Origin: Bacillus thuringiensis
GTDB taxonomy: Bacteria > Bacillota > Bacilli > Bacillales > Bacillaceae_G
DNA length: 64,000 nucleotides
Direction: 5' to 3'
Assembly (NCBI RefSeq): GCF_022095615.2
Contig: NZ_CP155559.1
Coordinates: 4,741,501-4,805,500, forward strand
The position numbers were made by a program, and so were the translations under genes. Positions 8,045 through 18,072 of this stretch are shown here, one piece after another. How positions within the stretch are numbered: the first letter of the stretch is position 1; each line of letters begins with the position of its first letter. The notes under the pieces are model-generated. The model saw only the letters and a list, made by a program, of their open reading frames with translations, searched no databases and had not been told where the DNA came from.

Positions 8045-8488
8045 ATGGAAGCTTATAAAATGCATGATTTTATTAATACAAATATTGAATCTCATCAAAA
8101 TGAAACCGTTTTTAATTTGCACATATGCGAAACAAGTGAATTTGACGTAAGTTTAACAAAATCTACAACACTGTCTTTTATCGTTTCAAAAAAGAACATT
8201 AAGATTGTTACGAAAAAATGGATTAATTCAAATCAAGAAAGCATGATTGGCAAAAGTTACATCATTCCAACGAAAGCTTTCCACTATTTCTTACCAATTA
8301 TTTCTGAAACTGAAGATGAATTAAATATTCAAGTTCAAAGTTTTGGACTACATGGGGAACTTTTACTAAATGAAAGATTACTTATTGATAAAAACAACAA
8401 ACATAATACCAAAATTACTAGTTTCTTTGAAACATTAGATGAGAATGTAAATCAAACATTACGAGGATTACAAGTTCATTGTATGTAA
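8045..8488 (+). CDS. Hypothetical soluble protein, 147 residues
   Basis: There is no signal peptide or membrane helix. The sequence alternates polar and beta-prone stretches (TLSFIVSKKNIKIVTKKW, ELNIQVQSFGLHGELLLNERL). AAAAGGGTG precedes the ATG. It lies 30 bases before an L,D-transpeptidase gene in the same direction with no terminator between them, so they may be cotranscribed. The family is not recognised. Confidence 0.7.
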   Translation: MEAYKMHDFINTNIESHQNETVFNLHICETSEFDVSLTKSTTLSFIVSKKNIKIVTKKWINSNQESMIGKSYIIPTKAFHYFLPIISETEDELNIQVQSFGLHGELLLNERLLIDKNNKHNTKITSFFETLDENVNQTLRGLQVHCM

Positions 8489-8518
8489 GACTATTACAAT
8501 AGTAAAAGGAGAATAATG

Positions 8519-8980
8519 ATGAAAAAATTATTATTAAGCGCCCTATTATCATTAGGATTTTTAAGTATCCCGTTTACAGCTGCGGAGGCAGCTACAACGA
8601 AAGATCAACTGGTTATAAACACGCAGTTAAATAAAATGGATTATTATCAAAACGGAAAATTTATAAAGAGTTTTACTGTCGCTACTGGAAAAGCAGGTAC
8701 ACCTACACCTAAAGGTACTTTTCAAATCGTTAATAAAATTAAAAACCGTCCTTACTATACAGGAAAAATTAAAGGCGGCGACCCACGTAATCCACTTGGT
8801 GACCGTTGGCTAGGCTTAAATATGGCTGGAACTTACGGAACAACTTATGCAATTCATGGTACGAACAATAATCAGGCAATCGGCAAGTGGACAACACTAG
8901 GTTGTATTCGTATGTATAACAATGATATACACTGGTTATTTGAGCGTATTCCACAGCAGGCTACTGTCACTGTAAAATAA
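8519..8980 (+). CDS. Secreted L,D-transpeptidase (YkuD domain)
   Basis: The 153-residue protein has a Sec signal peptide (MKKLLLSALLSLGFL, cleavage around AAEA-A) followed by one YkuD domain. Family members make 3-3 peptide cross-links in peptidoglycan or attach proteins to it. The catalytic motif HGTN (His about 113) through TLGCIRM (Cys about 129) is complete. There is no LysM or SH3 domain, so this is a minimal enzyme. Two tandem ATGs exist; the second, at 8519, has AAAGGAG at the better spacing of 7. A terminator follows. Confidence 0.93.
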   Translation: MKKLLLSALLSLGFLSIPFTAAEAATTKDQLVINTQLNKMDYYQNGKFIKSFTVATGKAGTPTPKGTFQIVNKIKNRPYYTGKIKGGDPRNPLGDRWLGLNMAGTYGTTYAIHGTNNNQAIGKWTTLGCIRMYNNDIHWLFERIPQQATVTVK

Positions 8981-9002
8981 CCTAACAACACGATTTACCC
9001 GT

Positions 9003-9026
9003 AGCCAAGAATTTTATGTCTTGGCT
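9003..9026 (+). terminator. Terminator after the L,D-transpeptidase gene
   Basis: Stem AGCCAAGA/TCTTGGCT followed by TATTTTATTTC. Confidence 0.75.
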
Positions 9027-9170
9027 TATTTTATTTCTTCATTTACAGTAGCAAAACAACTGTATTTACATATATAATGGAATAGATTGTACAAGCAACT
9101 TCAAAACATTGATAAACATGGATATTAAAATTATACAGTTATAATATTTTATAAATTTTACGATACATAC

Positions 9171-9193
9171 TATAATAGAATTACTGTAATTCT
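9171..9193 (+). promoter_or_regulatory. Palindrome abutting a TATAAT box upstream of the two-component genes
   Basis: TATAAT (9171-9176) is followed at once by the 17-bp perfect palindrome AGAATTACTGTAATTCT. The -35 is poor, so the promoter may be activated. Further down, CCCCTTGCTA near 9220 and TAGCGGGGG near 9250 can form a hairpin before the gene. Apart from these, the 360-base region before the response regulator holds no ORF. Confidence 0.45.
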
Positions 9194-9342
9194 GAAATAT
9201 TCAGTTTCGCTAAAACAACTCCCCTTGCTACTTTCATGATTATTTTATAGCGGGGGCTTATTATATGTATAAACAATCTGAGTCATTCAAAAATGATGAA
9301 TTCGAATATTGCAGTAAAAAGCGTTATTTAGGAGGTGTTACT

Positions 9343-10008
9343 ATGACGCATATACTGGTGATTGAAGACAACCCAGATATACAAGAACTGATTCGTGAAT
9401 TTCTAATGGCACAAAGCTTTACCGTTGATGTCGTTGGCGCTGGAACAGAAGGTATACTTCTTTTCCAAAAAAATTCATACGATCTTGTCCTCCTTGATGT
9501 GATGTTACCAGATATAGATGGCTATAGTATTTGTAAAATTATGCGAGGACAATCTGATGTACCGATTATTATGTTAACAGGCTTACATAATGAAGAAAGT
9601 GAAATTAAAGGATTTGAATTAGGTATTGATGACTATATTACGAAACCGTTCCATTACACCGTATTTATTAAACGTGTAGAAGCTGTATTAAGAAGGGCAG
9701 CAACGAAGGAAGCAGAAACTGCAACTATACTACAATTCCGTGAATTGATGTTAAATTCTACAGCATATGCCGCTTATGTTCATGGTAATCAAATTGAATT
9801 AACAACAAAGGAATTTGAAATTATTTATACTTTACTGCAAAATCGGGGAAAAGTATTATCAAGAAGTGATTTGCTGAATAAGGTATGGGGCTATGAACAT
9901 TATGGTGATGTAAGAGTTATAGATACACATATTAAAAACTTAAGAAAAAAATTAGGGATTCCTTATATTAAAACGGTGAAAGGCATTGGCTACAAAATCG
10001 AATCGTAG
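9343..10008 (+). CDS. OmpR/PhoB-family response regulator
   Basis: The 221-residue protein has a receiver domain (residues 1-118, acidic pair at E8/D9, phosphoacceptor D52 in LLDVMLPD, the Thr and Lys of the switch region in MLTG and ITKPF) and a C-terminal winged helix (about residues 125-220, ending IDTHIKNLRKKLGI). The start at 9343 has a perfect AGGAGGTG 5 bases upstream; the longer frame from 9265 does not. Its end overlaps the histidine kinase start by 23 bases. Target genes are unknown. Confidence 0.95.
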   Translation: MTHILVIEDNPDIQELIREFLMAQSFTVDVVGAGTEGILLFQKNSYDLVLLDVMLPDIDGYSICKIMRGQSDVPIIMLTGLHNEESEIKGFELGIDDYITKPFHYTVFIKRVEAVLRRAATKEAETATILQFRELMLNSTAYAAYVHGNQIELTTKEFEIIYTLLQNRGKVLSRSDLLNKVWGYEHYGDVRVIDTHIKNLRKKLGIPYIKTVKGIGYKIES

Positions 10009-11428
10009 CACAGACAACATCACCAAAAATATTTTCATCAAAACCTTATTGTTTTGTATTCTTTTATCACTTTGTCTTTATCAAATTATTTATTTTCTAG
10101 CTTCAAACTATGATAAAGAACGTTTTGCAAAAGAAAATGGAGCGCTGTCTACAGAACAAGCGGATTCAGACAAACAAAACGACCAAAGTAAAATGAATCA
10201 AAATAAAGCTGTATCACAGGGAGACATTTTTAATTTCCAATCTTCTATTATAGATTATAAATCACTCTCTACAGCTATCAATCACCTTTTGCAGCCTAGC
10301 CAAACTGCAAAAGCAAAAGAACATGCTCAAAATATTCCGAGGAAAAATAGCACTTCTGCTCCACTTACAGAAACGGAAAAGCAAGTCGCTACTAATGATG
10401 CCTTACATAAACAAAATGCAGCAAGTAAACCAAATGATGCACAAGATGATCCAAAATTAACAGATGCACTGCAGCAGTTAGCTCCAAATATTGGCGCGAC
10501 AATGCTTGCATTATCTTTGCTCGGATCTTTAATTTATGCAAAACTAATTGCTAAACCTTTTCAATTTATGAGTGATGCTTTAAAAGATATTATGAATCTT
10601 GATTTCTCAGATAAAAAGCTACTTAACAAAAATACTGATCAAACAGATTTTAATTTACAAGTAGCTGCTTCACAAGTACCAAATATTGTGAAGAATTTAC
10701 ATACAAGCAATCAAGATTTAAGAAATGAACTCAAAAAGGAGCAACAATTAGAACAATCTCGTAAAGAATTTATGTCTATGGTTTCCCATGAATTAAAAAC
10801 ACCAATTGCAGCCGTTATGGGACAACTAGATGGCATGATTCACGGAATTGGAGCTTATAAAGATAGAGATAAATATTTAAAACGTTCCTATGAAATGATG
10901 CAAGACATTAACATATTAACGGAAAAAATGTCGGAATTATCCAAAATACAAAACCCTCAATTTAAACCTGATTTAAAAGTTATCTCACTAACTAATATTA
11001 TTGAAGATGTTATGAAGAAAGTTGATTATTTCGTATCTGTAAAGCAATTAAATGTTCAATCTAACATTAAACAAGATGTACAGGTTTTAGCTGATCCTAA
11101 ATTTATTCAAACTGCTATTTTTAACATTATTTCAAATGCAATTCATTATACAATTGACCATCAGCATGTATATATAAAGCTTTATGAAAAGCCTAACGGT
11201 TACGCATTAGAAGTATTAAATACAGGTTCACAAATAGATGAGGATAAACTTGCCCATCTATTTGAGCCATTCTATCGCGCAAACCCTGACAAACATGGCT
11301 TAGTACAAGGTAGTGGTCTTGGGTTATACATTGTAAAACAAATACTAGATAAACATCAATTTCCTTATGGGATACAAAACACGCCTCAAGGTGTAAAATG
11401 TTCTATTGTATTCCCAAAAGCAATGTAA
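9986..11428 (+). CDS. Sensor histidine kinase
   Basis: The 480-residue kinase partners the response regulator. It has a transmembrane helix near residues 16-38, an extracytoplasmic loop of about 125 residues very rich in Gln, Lys, Asn and Ala, a second helix near 170-188, a HAMP-like linker, the H box SHELKTPIAA with the phosphorylated histidine near residue 268, an N box (FNIISNAIHY) and G boxes (GSGLGLYIVKQ). The likely start is TTG at 9986 inside the regulator gene, which implies coupled translation. The low-complexity sensor loop has no recognised ligand domain. Confidence 0.92.
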   Translation: MATKSNRSTDNITKNIFIKTLLFCILLSLCLYQIIYFLASNYDKERFAKENGALSTEQADSDKQNDQSKMNQNKAVSQGDIFNFQSSIIDYKSLSTAINHLLQPSQTAKAKEHAQNIPRKNSTSAPLTETEKQVATNDALHKQNAASKPNDAQDDPKLTDALQQLAPNIGATMLALSLLGSLIYAKLIAKPFQFMSDALKDIMNLDFSDKKLLNKNTDQTDFNLQVAASQVPNIVKNLHTSNQDLRNELKKEQQLEQSRKEFMSMVSHELKTPIAAVMGQLDGMIHGIGAYKDRDKYLKRSYEMMQDINILTEKMSELSKIQNPQFKPDLKVISLTNIIEDVMKKVDYFVSVKQLNVQSNIKQDVQVLADPKFIQTAIFNIISNAIHYTIDHQHVYIKLYEKPNGYALEVLNTGSQIDEDKLAHLFEPFYRANPDKHGLVQGSGLGLYIVKQILDKHQFPYGIQNTPQGVKCSIVFPKAM

Positions 11429-11509
11429 AAATCTACTACAATTTCATATCCCAAATTCATACTTCGTATGAGTGGCGGAATTTTGTAGAGTATCTTACTC
11501 TGTTTCGTT

Positions 11510-11544
11510 CGCCCGTTATCCTTATTTGGATAGCGGGCGTTTTT
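11510..11544 (+). terminator. Terminator between kinase and DMT transporter
   Basis: Stem CGCCCGTTATCC/GGATAGCGGGCG followed by TTTTTTATT. It ends the two-component operon and lies only 24 bases before the next gene. Confidence 0.85.
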
Positions 11545-11567
11545 TATTATTTAAAAGGAGGATTTTC

Positions 11568-12470
11568 ATGGAAAAATTTAAGTATTCATTACTTGTTTTA
11601 TTCGGAGCTTGTAGCTACGGCGTACTTTCAACTATTTTCAAACTCGGATTCATTGATGGATTTTCAGCACATCAACTATTAGGGGGACAATATGTCTTCG
11701 GATGGATCGGGCTTCTTCTGCTCGTTCTTTTCGTTTCACGTCATAAAGTAACAAAAAAGCAATTCTTTTCCTTACTAACAGTCGGTACAACAATGAGTAT
11801 GACTGGTATCTTCTACGCTATTTCTGTAGAAGAATTACCCGCATCTATCGCTGTTGTCCTACTTTTCCAGTTCACATGGATTGGTGTATTCATTGAAGCA
11901 ATCGCAAATCGAACATTTCCAAGCCGCGATAAGATCATATCTATCCTTATTTTATTTGCTGGTACATTGTTTGCAGGTGGTGTATTTGAAGGCCTCGGAC
12001 AAAGTTTTTCTACGAAAGGGATTATCTTTGGACTATTAGCCGCTGTTTCTTTTTCATTCTATGTTTTTGCAAGTGGGCGCGTTGCTACAGAAGTTCCGCC
12101 TTATACGAAAAGCTTTCTTATGACAACAAGTGCTACTCTTATCGTATGCCTATTCTTCCCGCCAACCTTTTTAACGGATGGTGCCCTGCAAGCGGGTCTT
12201 TGGAAATATGCTTTCTTCCTCGGATTGTTCGGTGTTGTCGTACCCGTCATTTGTTTTTCAATTGGCGTACCGAAAGTAGGAACAGGACTTAGTACAATAC
12301 TAGGAGCAGCTGAATTACCAACGGCCATTATCGCTTCTATTACACTTGTGCATGAAGTCGTAACATTCATGCAGTGGATTGGAATAATCTTTATACTACT
12401 TGGGATTTTCACCCCTCAGCTACTTACAGCTAGGAAAGAAAAGAAACATAGTAGCGTGCATAGTGCGTGA
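11568..12470 (+). CDS. EamA/DMT-family transporter
   Basis: The 300-residue protein has ten hydrophobic helices in two EamA repeats, with GACSYGVLSTIFKLGF at the start of the first and a repeat beginning near STKGIIFGLLAAVSFSFYVF. The drug/metabolite transporter superfamily exports metabolites, amino acids or drugs. The start at 11568 has AAAGGAGGA 7 bases upstream; an upstream extension to 11472 overlaps the terminator and is unlikely. The tail is basic. The substrate cannot be inferred. Confidence 0.92.
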   Translation: MEKFKYSLLVLFGACSYGVLSTIFKLGFIDGFSAHQLLGGQYVFGWIGLLLLVLFVSRHKVTKKQFFSLLTVGTTMSMTGIFYAISVEELPASIAVVLLFQFTWIGVFIEAIANRTFPSRDKIISILILFAGTLFAGGVFEGLGQSFSTKGIIFGLLAAVSFSFYVFASGRVATEVPPYTKSFLMTTSATLIVCLFFPPTFLTDGALQAGLWKYAFFLGLFGVVVPVICFSIGVPKVGTGLSTILGAAELPTAIIASITLVHEVVTFMQWIGIIFILLGIFTPQLLTARKEKKHSSVHSA

Positions 12471-12542
12471 AAATAGAAACTTGCATATAAATGTAAATAT
12501 AGTTACAATGTGGTATAATTTCAAATCTATTTGGAGGTATAA

Positions 12543-12797
12543 ATGACTATTTTAAGCGTAGCCTTTTTTGCCATTATGTGTATCTTCTTCCTAATAAGAT
12601 ATATGAAAGAAAAGAAATTTTACGATTTGCTCCTCATTCCCATTTGCATATATGCTGGGGCAGTCAAAACTCCTTTAGTAGAGTACTTAAACTTTAATAC
12701 TACATTCAAAATAACATATGATATTGCAGCTATTATTCTCGTAATCCTTGCTGTGCTTTTCTTCTTAAAGGATAAGAAAGAGAATCCTACTGCATAA
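12543..12797 (+). CDS. Small three-helix membrane protein
   Basis: This 84-residue protein has hydrophobic segments at about residues 2-18, 28-40 and 58-76 and a basic C-terminal end (KDKKENPTA). TTGGAGGT lies 7 bases before the ATG. It has its own terminator, shared with the convergent metG. The family is not recognised. Confidence 0.75.
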   Translation: MTILSVAFFAIMCIFFLIRYMKEKKFYDLLLIPICIYAGAVKTPLVEYLNFNTTFKITYDIAAIILVILAVLFFLKDKKENPTA

Positions 12798-12800
12798 CAA

Positions 12801-12830
12801 AAAGACCTTTCATGTATTTGAAAGGTCTTT
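12801..12830. terminator. Bidirectional terminator
   Basis: Stem AAAGACCTTTCA/TGAAAGGTCTTT with a 6-base loop; T-runs on both strands serve the 84-residue gene and metG. Confidence 0.9.
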
Positions 12831-12851
12831 TTGTTTTTCTTTTTCTCTATC

Positions 12852-14486
12852 TCACTTTACCGCTCCATGTAACTTCTCTACCTCATGCTCAATTTGTTTT
12901 ACATCGATTCGTTCAAATAGTGGCTGCACACTATCGATTCTATTCGGCAACGTATGTTGAGGTTCCCAATTTCGGTTCCCGATCGATAATGCGTTTCTAA
13001 CTTTTTCACTTGAAAATGGTAAAAACGGTTCAAGGAGATTTGCAAAATTAGCGATAAGATACACACAGTTATAAATCGTTTCTTCGCATGAAACTGGATC
13101 ATCTTCTCTTTGTTTCCAAGGCTGCCTCTCATCAAAGTATTTATTTGCAAAACGTACTGCATCAAATATTGTTTCTAGCGCCACCTTAAATTTAGTTTGC
13201 TCAATTGCTTCTCCTACATTTTTATATAATCCTTCTACTTTATCTTTCAGCTCTACATCAATACTCCCCTGCGGCACGATACCACCATAATATTTTTCAA
13301 TAAACTTTAATGTCCGGTTCACAAAGTTTCCGTATGCACCTAACAATTCACTATTATGACTGTAAATGAATTCACGCCATGAAAAATCAGTATCACGATT
13401 TTCTGGTGCATTGACTGTCAAAAAGTAACGAATAGCATCTGGATTATAGCGTTCTAATATGTCCGGCACCCATACTGCCCAGTTTTTACTTGTAGATAAT
13501 TTTCTTTTTTCAACTGTTAAATATTCATTCGAAACGATATGATGAGGAATTGCTCCTTCTCCTATTCCAAGTAATACCGCTGGCCAAATGATGGAATGAA
13601 ACGGAATATTATCCTTTCCGTGCACATAATATGTTTTCGCTTCTCTATCCCAAAACTCTTGATCATCATTTCCTGTTTCTTCAGCCCAATGTTTACTCGC
13701 TGAATAATATCCTGTCACAGCTTCAATCCATACGTAAATTTTCTTATCCTCATACCCTTCTACTGGAATTGGTACCCCAATTGGTAAATCACGTGATACA
13801 GCCCTATCTAATAAACCTTCCTTAACATATCTCTCTGTTAGTTGAATCGCATTGTCGCGCCATGTTCCTTCTTGCTTTGCGATTTCTACAGCCGTTTTGA
13901 TTTGCTCCTGAAATGTATGCAATGCAAAATAAAAATGCTCTGTTTCCTGCACGGACGGTGTACTACCACATAATTTACATTTCTTTTCTAACAAATCGAG
14001 TGGATCTAAAATAGCTGAACACGCATCGCATTGATCTCCTCTTGCTGCTTCATGGCAATGTGGACAAATGCCTTCTACATAACGATCAGGTAAAAACTGC
14101 GTACACGTTTCACAATACGCTTGTTCCACCGTTTTTTTATAAATATAGCCTTCTTCTAATAAACGTAAAAAGACATTTTGAACAGTTTCATGATGATGCT
14201 CACTATCTGTACGTGTATAGCAATTATACGTAAAACCAAGGCTACGAAAACATCGCTGGAATTCTTCATGATACTTATCAGCAATTTCCTTCGCCGTCAC
14301 ACCTTCTTGTTTTGCCCTAATTGCAATTGGCGTTCCATTACAATCACTTCCCGAAACGTACAACACATTTTCACCTTTTGCCCGGTAATAACGTGCTAGT
14401 ATATCTCCAGGTAACAAACTCGCAATATGTCCAAGATGTAACGAACCATTTGCATACGGCCAAGCGCCTCCAATAAAAATACTCAT
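12852..14486 (-). CDS. metG: Methionyl-tRNA synthetase, E. coli-type (second MetRS)
   Basis: This class I synthetase (544 residues) charges tRNA-Met. The HIGH-type motif is LHLGH near residue 18, and the KMSKS-type motif is KLSTSK. A long zinc knuckle with four CxxC-like pairs (CETC, CPHC, CDAC, CKLC, about residues 125-195) marks the archaeal/E. coli subtype instead of the short Bacillus MetS form. It lacks the C-terminal tRNA-binding (EMAP-like) domain. B. anthracis is known to carry such an additional MetRS, and this subtype tolerates inhibitors of the usual enzyme. A Met-specific T-box controls it. Confidence 0.95.
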   Translation of the reverse strand: MSIFIGGAWPYANGSLHLGHIASLLPGDILARYYRAKGENVLYVSGSDCNGTPIAIRAKQEGVTAKEIADKYHEEFQRCFRSLGFTYNCYTRTDSEHHHETVQNVFLRLLEEGYIYKKTVEQAYCETCTQFLPDRYVEGICPHCHEAARGDQCDACSAILDPLDLLEKKCKLCGSTPSVQETEHFYFALHTFQEQIKTAVEIAKQEGTWRDNAIQLTERYVKEGLLDRAVSRDLPIGVPIPVEGYEDKKIYVWIEAVTGYYSASKHWAEETGNDDQEFWDREAKTYYVHGKDNIPFHSIIWPAVLLGIGEGAIPHHIVSNEYLTVEKRKLSTSKNWAVWVPDILERYNPDAIRYFLTVNAPENRDTDFSWREFIYSHNSELLGAYGNFVNRTLKFIEKYYGGIVPQGSIDVELKDKVEGLYKNVGEAIEQTKFKVALETIFDAVRFANKYFDERQPWKQREDDPVSCEETIYNCVYLIANFANLLEPFLPFSSEKVRNALSIGNRNWEPQHTLPNRIDSVQPLFERIDVKQIEHEVEKLHGAVK

Positions 14487-14510
14487 CTTACATTCCTCCT
14501 TTTAAATATA

Positions 14511-14813
14511 AAAAAGCCCCGCCCTTATCTTAAAAAAGATAAGGGCGGGGCTGTATAAACAGTCGCGGTACCACCTTATTTCGCCAATTACTCACATAAT
14601 TAGCCTTAACAAGTACGGAGCTATATGCTCTTATACTGTGGTTTTGATAACGAGTACCAACTCTCGTCGCCGCCTACTACTATCATTTGATAAGTTCAGG
14701 ACGAAGCTCAAAGGCCATTGTTCAAATGAATATTCTTGCTTCTTCTCAGCTACCGAAGCTCTCTGGAAAGAATGTGTTCATCCTACTTTTCCTTTTCAAC
14801 GCTTTTACGTATA
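14511..14813 (-). promoter_or_regulatory. T-box riboswitch leader, Met specifier
   Basis: On the minus strand the leader carries the T-box core GGTGGTACCGCG (within 14564-14577) and a terminator stem AGCCCCGCCCTTATC/GATAAGGGCGGGGCT (14515-14552) followed by TTTTTT. In stem I, GAACAATGGCCTTTGAG places ATG (14717-14715) in the specifier position, as expected for metG. Uncharged tRNA-Met should stabilise the antiterminator and allow expression. Confidence 0.93.
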
Positions 14814-14819
14814 ACAAGT

Positions 14820-14848
14820 ATTGTACGACTTAATCACAGAAAAATCAA
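14820..14848 (-). promoter_or_regulatory. Promoter of the metG T-box transcript
   Basis: TTGATT (14848-14843) and TACAAT (14825-14820) on the minus strand are 17 bases apart; transcription should start near 14813. Confidence 0.7.
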
Positions 14849-14922
14849 ACTTTTATTCAGAAAGAAAAGGAAATCCCATCCCCCTGCCGAATAACTATAC
14901 GTTCACAAAAGGAGTGATACGA

Positions 14923-15741
14923 TTGAATCAAAAACAACTAAGCACACGTAATGAAAAAAGCTGGAATGCAGCTGCTTATGAAGCTTGGACGAATCGCCAC
15001 GGGGCGCCAGCCGATTATGCGAAAAAGCTTATGGCAGATCCCGTGCGCGAAGTAGATCACTATTTACCTTACATACAATCTCCAAAAGGAAAACGTATCA
15101 TTAATTTACTCGGGTCAAAAGGAAATAAAGCCGTTGCTCTCGCCCTTTTAGGAGCTGACGTAACAGTTGTCGATATTTCAGCAAGTAATGCAAAATATGC
15201 AAATGAACTTGCGGAAGCAGCAGGAGTCTCTATCCAGTATGTCGTTTCTGATGTATTAAATGTGCAGCTCTCCGAATCATTTGATATCGTATTGCTGGAA
15301 CTTGGTGTACTCCACTATTTTTTAGATTTAAAACCGCTCTTTCAAAAAATTACTACCTTACTTAAAGGAGGTGGAACGCTTATCCTTCGTGACTATCATC
15401 CTGTTTACACGAAATTACTAGGAGTAGACCACCCATCATTTCGGGCTAACGGAAATTATTTCGATGAAGAATTGATTGAAGATGATGTGGCTTATAGCAT
15501 CCTTCTTACAGAAGCGCAGAAAGAAGCATTACCTAAAACAACCATCCGTCGCTGGACGCTAGGAGAAATTATTACAACCCTTGCAGAAGAACGTTTTAAA
15601 ATTGAAAAACTAGCTGAAGAACACGGGGCGCATCAAAGATGGGTCTTCCCTTCTACTGCACCGGAAGGAATTGAAGAACGTGTGCCTGGTTTATATACAT
15701 TAATTGCGACAGCATACAAAAAAGGATCCCTTCACGGATAG
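14923..15741 (+). CDS. Class I SAM-dependent methyltransferase
   Basis: The 272-residue protein has a Rossmann methyltransferase core: motif I is a variant (INLLGSKGNKAVALALLGADVTVVDIS, about residues 60-86), with the acidic residue DIS as the ribose contact, a later DIVLLELGVLHYF segment, and GGGTLILRDYHPV as motif IV/post-IV. It is probably small-molecule or cofactor-directed. The start is TTG at 14923, with AAAGGAGTGAT upstream. Upstream in-frame codons overlap the metG promoter on the other strand. The substrate is unknown. Confidence 0.87.
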   Translation: MNQKQLSTRNEKSWNAAAYEAWTNRHGAPADYAKKLMADPVREVDHYLPYIQSPKGKRIINLLGSKGNKAVALALLGADVTVVDISASNAKYANELAEAAGVSIQYVVSDVLNVQLSESFDIVLLELGVLHYFLDLKPLFQKITTLLKGGGTLILRDYHPVYTKLLGVDHPSFRANGNYFDEELIEDDVAYSILLTEAQKEALPKTTIRRWTLGEIITTLAEERFKIEKLAEEHGAHQRWVFPSTAPEGIEERVPGLYTLIATAYKKGSLHG

Positions 15742-15750
15742 GATCCTTTT
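15720..15750 (+). terminator. Terminator overlapping methyltransferase stop codon
   Basis: Stem AAAAGGATCC/GGATCCTTTT followed by TG; the stop codon lies in the loop. Confidence 0.75.
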
Positions 15751-16152
15751 TGCATGCTTACGCATATAAGTTGAGGTTGGAGATTACCATAATTCTGTAG
15801 AATAGGACACAAGATATTTCAACATTTCGTCTCTGACTTACGTCGTCAAAAAGGGGTATGACCAACATAACGAAGAGTAATGTTACAGTTGATATTGATA
15901 ATCGTTATCAACTAATTAGAAGTATACATGATGTTATTTCAAATTACAATAGCATTTCTAATTTTTATTTATGAACTTTTTGATATACAAATGTATACAT
16001 TTTAAGAACATTTGCTCATATCAATCTGCCATCTTCCATTATCTGCTATAATTTTCATTGAACAGATTAATAACTTCATAATGATGTTTTTATTAATGTC
16101 GTTCTTAATATTTATAAATTATAATAAATAGTTTTTAAAGGTAGGGGTAACG
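15751..16152 (+). other. Intergenic region with orphan Fur box
   Basis: No ORF was found here. A Fur-box-like sequence, GATATTGATAATCGTTATC (15891-15909), matches the 19-bp consensus at 17 positions. The nearest downstream gene on the plus strand is the chemoreceptor at 16153, 244 bases away; no gene start lies close on the minus strand. It may be the remains of a lost iron-regulated gene or may control the chemoreceptor. Confidence 0.5.
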
Positions 16153-17847
16153 ATGAAATATGTTAGTATTCGAAAAAAACTACTGTTCACACTCTTAAGC
16201 ATTTCTTCTTTATTTAGTATTGCTCTTATTGTTATTCTTTCATTCGCTATGAACCAAGCAAGCGAAATTGAAACGTTAAAAAATGATGTATCAAAACGAG
16301 CAACAATTTTAAAAGAACGTGGTGATTGGTTCCAAGCACAAGTTGCCGGTTTACAAGAATATTTACTGTCACATGATCAAAATGGATTGGATAAATTCAA
16401 CCGAGAAGGAAAAAAACTTGCTGATACTAGAGAGAAAGTAACAAGTGATAAAAAACTCCCAGAAGGAATGAAAGAAGCGATTTTGATGGGGGCAAAATGG
16501 CGAAGCGTCATAGATAATGAAGTCCTTCCTCTCGCTCGCGAAGGAAAATGGGACGAAGCATCCAAAATCGCTTTAGCTCAAACCGACTATGTAAACGATC
16601 TTTTAAGCCGTTTTACTAAATATGCAAATGAAGAAAATGATAAACGTGACGCATTAATTGCTGACGTAGAGTCTTCTTCATCTCTTATTCAATATATTAT
16701 TTTCTTCTCTCTCATTACATGTACGTTAACATCTATTTTATTAGCATGGTGGTTCTCTGGTAAACTCGTTAAACCGATACGACAAATTGATGAGAAATTA
16801 AAAGAATTAGCCTCTCAAGATGGCGATTTAACAGCTAGATTTCATGTAACGAGTAAAGATGAAATTGGTGATATCGCCAATTCATTTAATCAAATGCTCG
16901 CTAACTTACAACGTATTATAAAACAAGTGCAACAAACATCAACAAGTGTAAAAGAAGCATCTGAAAATGTGTTTATCGAAACAACTGCTTCTATGGAAAA
17001 TACAGCAAAAACCGAAGAAACTATGAATGCCCTTGAGCACAATATTCGCTCACAAGTTTCCAGTATTGAAGAAAGTTCAACTGCAATGGACGATATGGCA
17101 ACGAGTGTTCAACGTATTGCTGAATTCGCCTCTTCTGTTACTAGCCTAGCTGTTACAACTTCAGAAAAAGCAGATAGTGGGAATAAAGTCATTGAGAAAT
17201 CTATTACACAAATGCATACAATTAACGAAGCTGTTAACGCTACATCACAAGTAGTAGAGCGACTTATTACACATACGAATCATATTGATACTGCACTTCA
17301 ATCCATTTCTAATATCGCAGAACAAACGAATTTACTCGCTTTAAATGCTTCAATTGAAGCAGCCCGCGCTGGCGAACATGGAAAAGGCTTCGCTGTTGTT
17401 GCCGATGAAGTACGAAAACTTGCTGAACAATCTCAGCTAGCGGCAACTGACATTAACCATTTACTTCATCAAATTCAGGCAGATACAAAAATAGCAAATG
17501 AAATGATGACACAAGGTCAGTCAGAGGCTTCGGAAGGAATTACAGTCATTCGTACCGCTGGATCTTCATTCTCAGAAATTGTTAACCACATTAACAAAGT
17601 CTCTACACAAATGCAAGAAATGTCTGCAACTGCTGAAGAAATGGCCGCAAGTTCTGAGGAAATGAATGCAGCTTTAAATAGCATCGCTTCTATTTCAAAT
17701 GAAGTTGCCGCCGAAACATCACAAACAGCAACTTCGGCTGGTGACCAAGTAAACAAAATGAGTATCGTTGCTAAAAATGCGTCTGAAATGAAAACGACTG
17801 TACAAGAACTTGAAGTTCTCGTTTCTCATTTCAAAACAAACGTTTAA
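16153..17847 (+). CDS. Methyl-accepting chemotaxis protein (tandem copy 1)
   Basis: This 564-residue transmembrane chemoreceptor has TM1 near residues 10-32, a helical extracytoplasmic sensor of about 145 residues (CHASE3/four-helix-bundle type, residues 35-180), TM2 near 184-204 ending [11 protein letters not shown], a HAMP domain to about 257 ([14 protein letters not shown]), and a long MA signalling hairpin whose tip [20 protein letters not shown] lies near residue 400. There is no CheR-docking pentapeptide at the end. GTAGGGGTAA precedes the ATG. It is paralogous to the next gene; the ligand is unknown. Confidence 0.95.
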   Translation: MKYVSIRKKLLFTLLSISSLFSIALIVILSFAMNQASEIETLKNDVSKRATILKERGDWFQAQVAGLQEYLLSHDQNGLDKFNREGKKLADTREKVTSDKKLPEGMKEAILMGAKWRSVIDNEVLPLAREGKWDEASKIALAQTDYVNDLLSRFTKYANEENDKRDALIADVESSSSLIQYIIFFSLITCTLTSILLAWWFSGKLVKPIRQIDEKLKELASQDGDLTARFHVTSKDEIGDIANSFNQMLANLQRIIKQVQQTSTSVKEASENVFIETTASMENTAKTEETMNALEHNIRSQVSSIEESSTAMDDMATSVQRIAEFASSVTSLAVTTSEKADSGNKVIEKSITQMHTINEAVNATSQVVERLITHTNHIDTALQSISNIAEQTNLLALNASIEAARAGEHGKGFAVVADEVRKLAEQSQLAATDINHLLHQIQADTKIANEMMTQGQSEASEGITVIRTAGSSFSEIVNHINKVSTQMQEMSATAEEMAASSEEMNAALNSIASISNEVAAETSQTATSAGDQVNKMSIVAKNASEMKTTVQELEVLVSHFKTNV

Positions 17848-17888
17848 AGCAAAACTTTCATTTATATTTCTATGAGCTCCAAATTATT

Positions 17889-17918
17889 AAAAAGAGAGAT
17901 TTACAGTCTCTCTTTTTT
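17889..17918 (+). terminator. Terminator between tandem chemoreceptors
   Basis: Stem AAAAAGAGAGA/TCTCTCTTTTT, so the two receptor genes are separate transcription units. Confidence 0.85.
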
Positions 17919-18072
17919 CATCTTAAAATATCTCTTTCTATCTCTCATTCCGTCTGCTATAATTCCTAAAGGAAAGAAGAAAGCTTTGTTCCAAATGGAG
18001 TAAAGCTTTCTTTCAATTTTTTAAATTTATTAATTCTAATACTAAGATTTCACAAAGGAGGCTTTTTATCAT

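Noticed and set aside
14511..14813. tRNA-like folded region near metG
   Set aside because: The structure is a T-box leader with specifier, core and terminator; no acceptor stem or CCA-type tRNA pattern.
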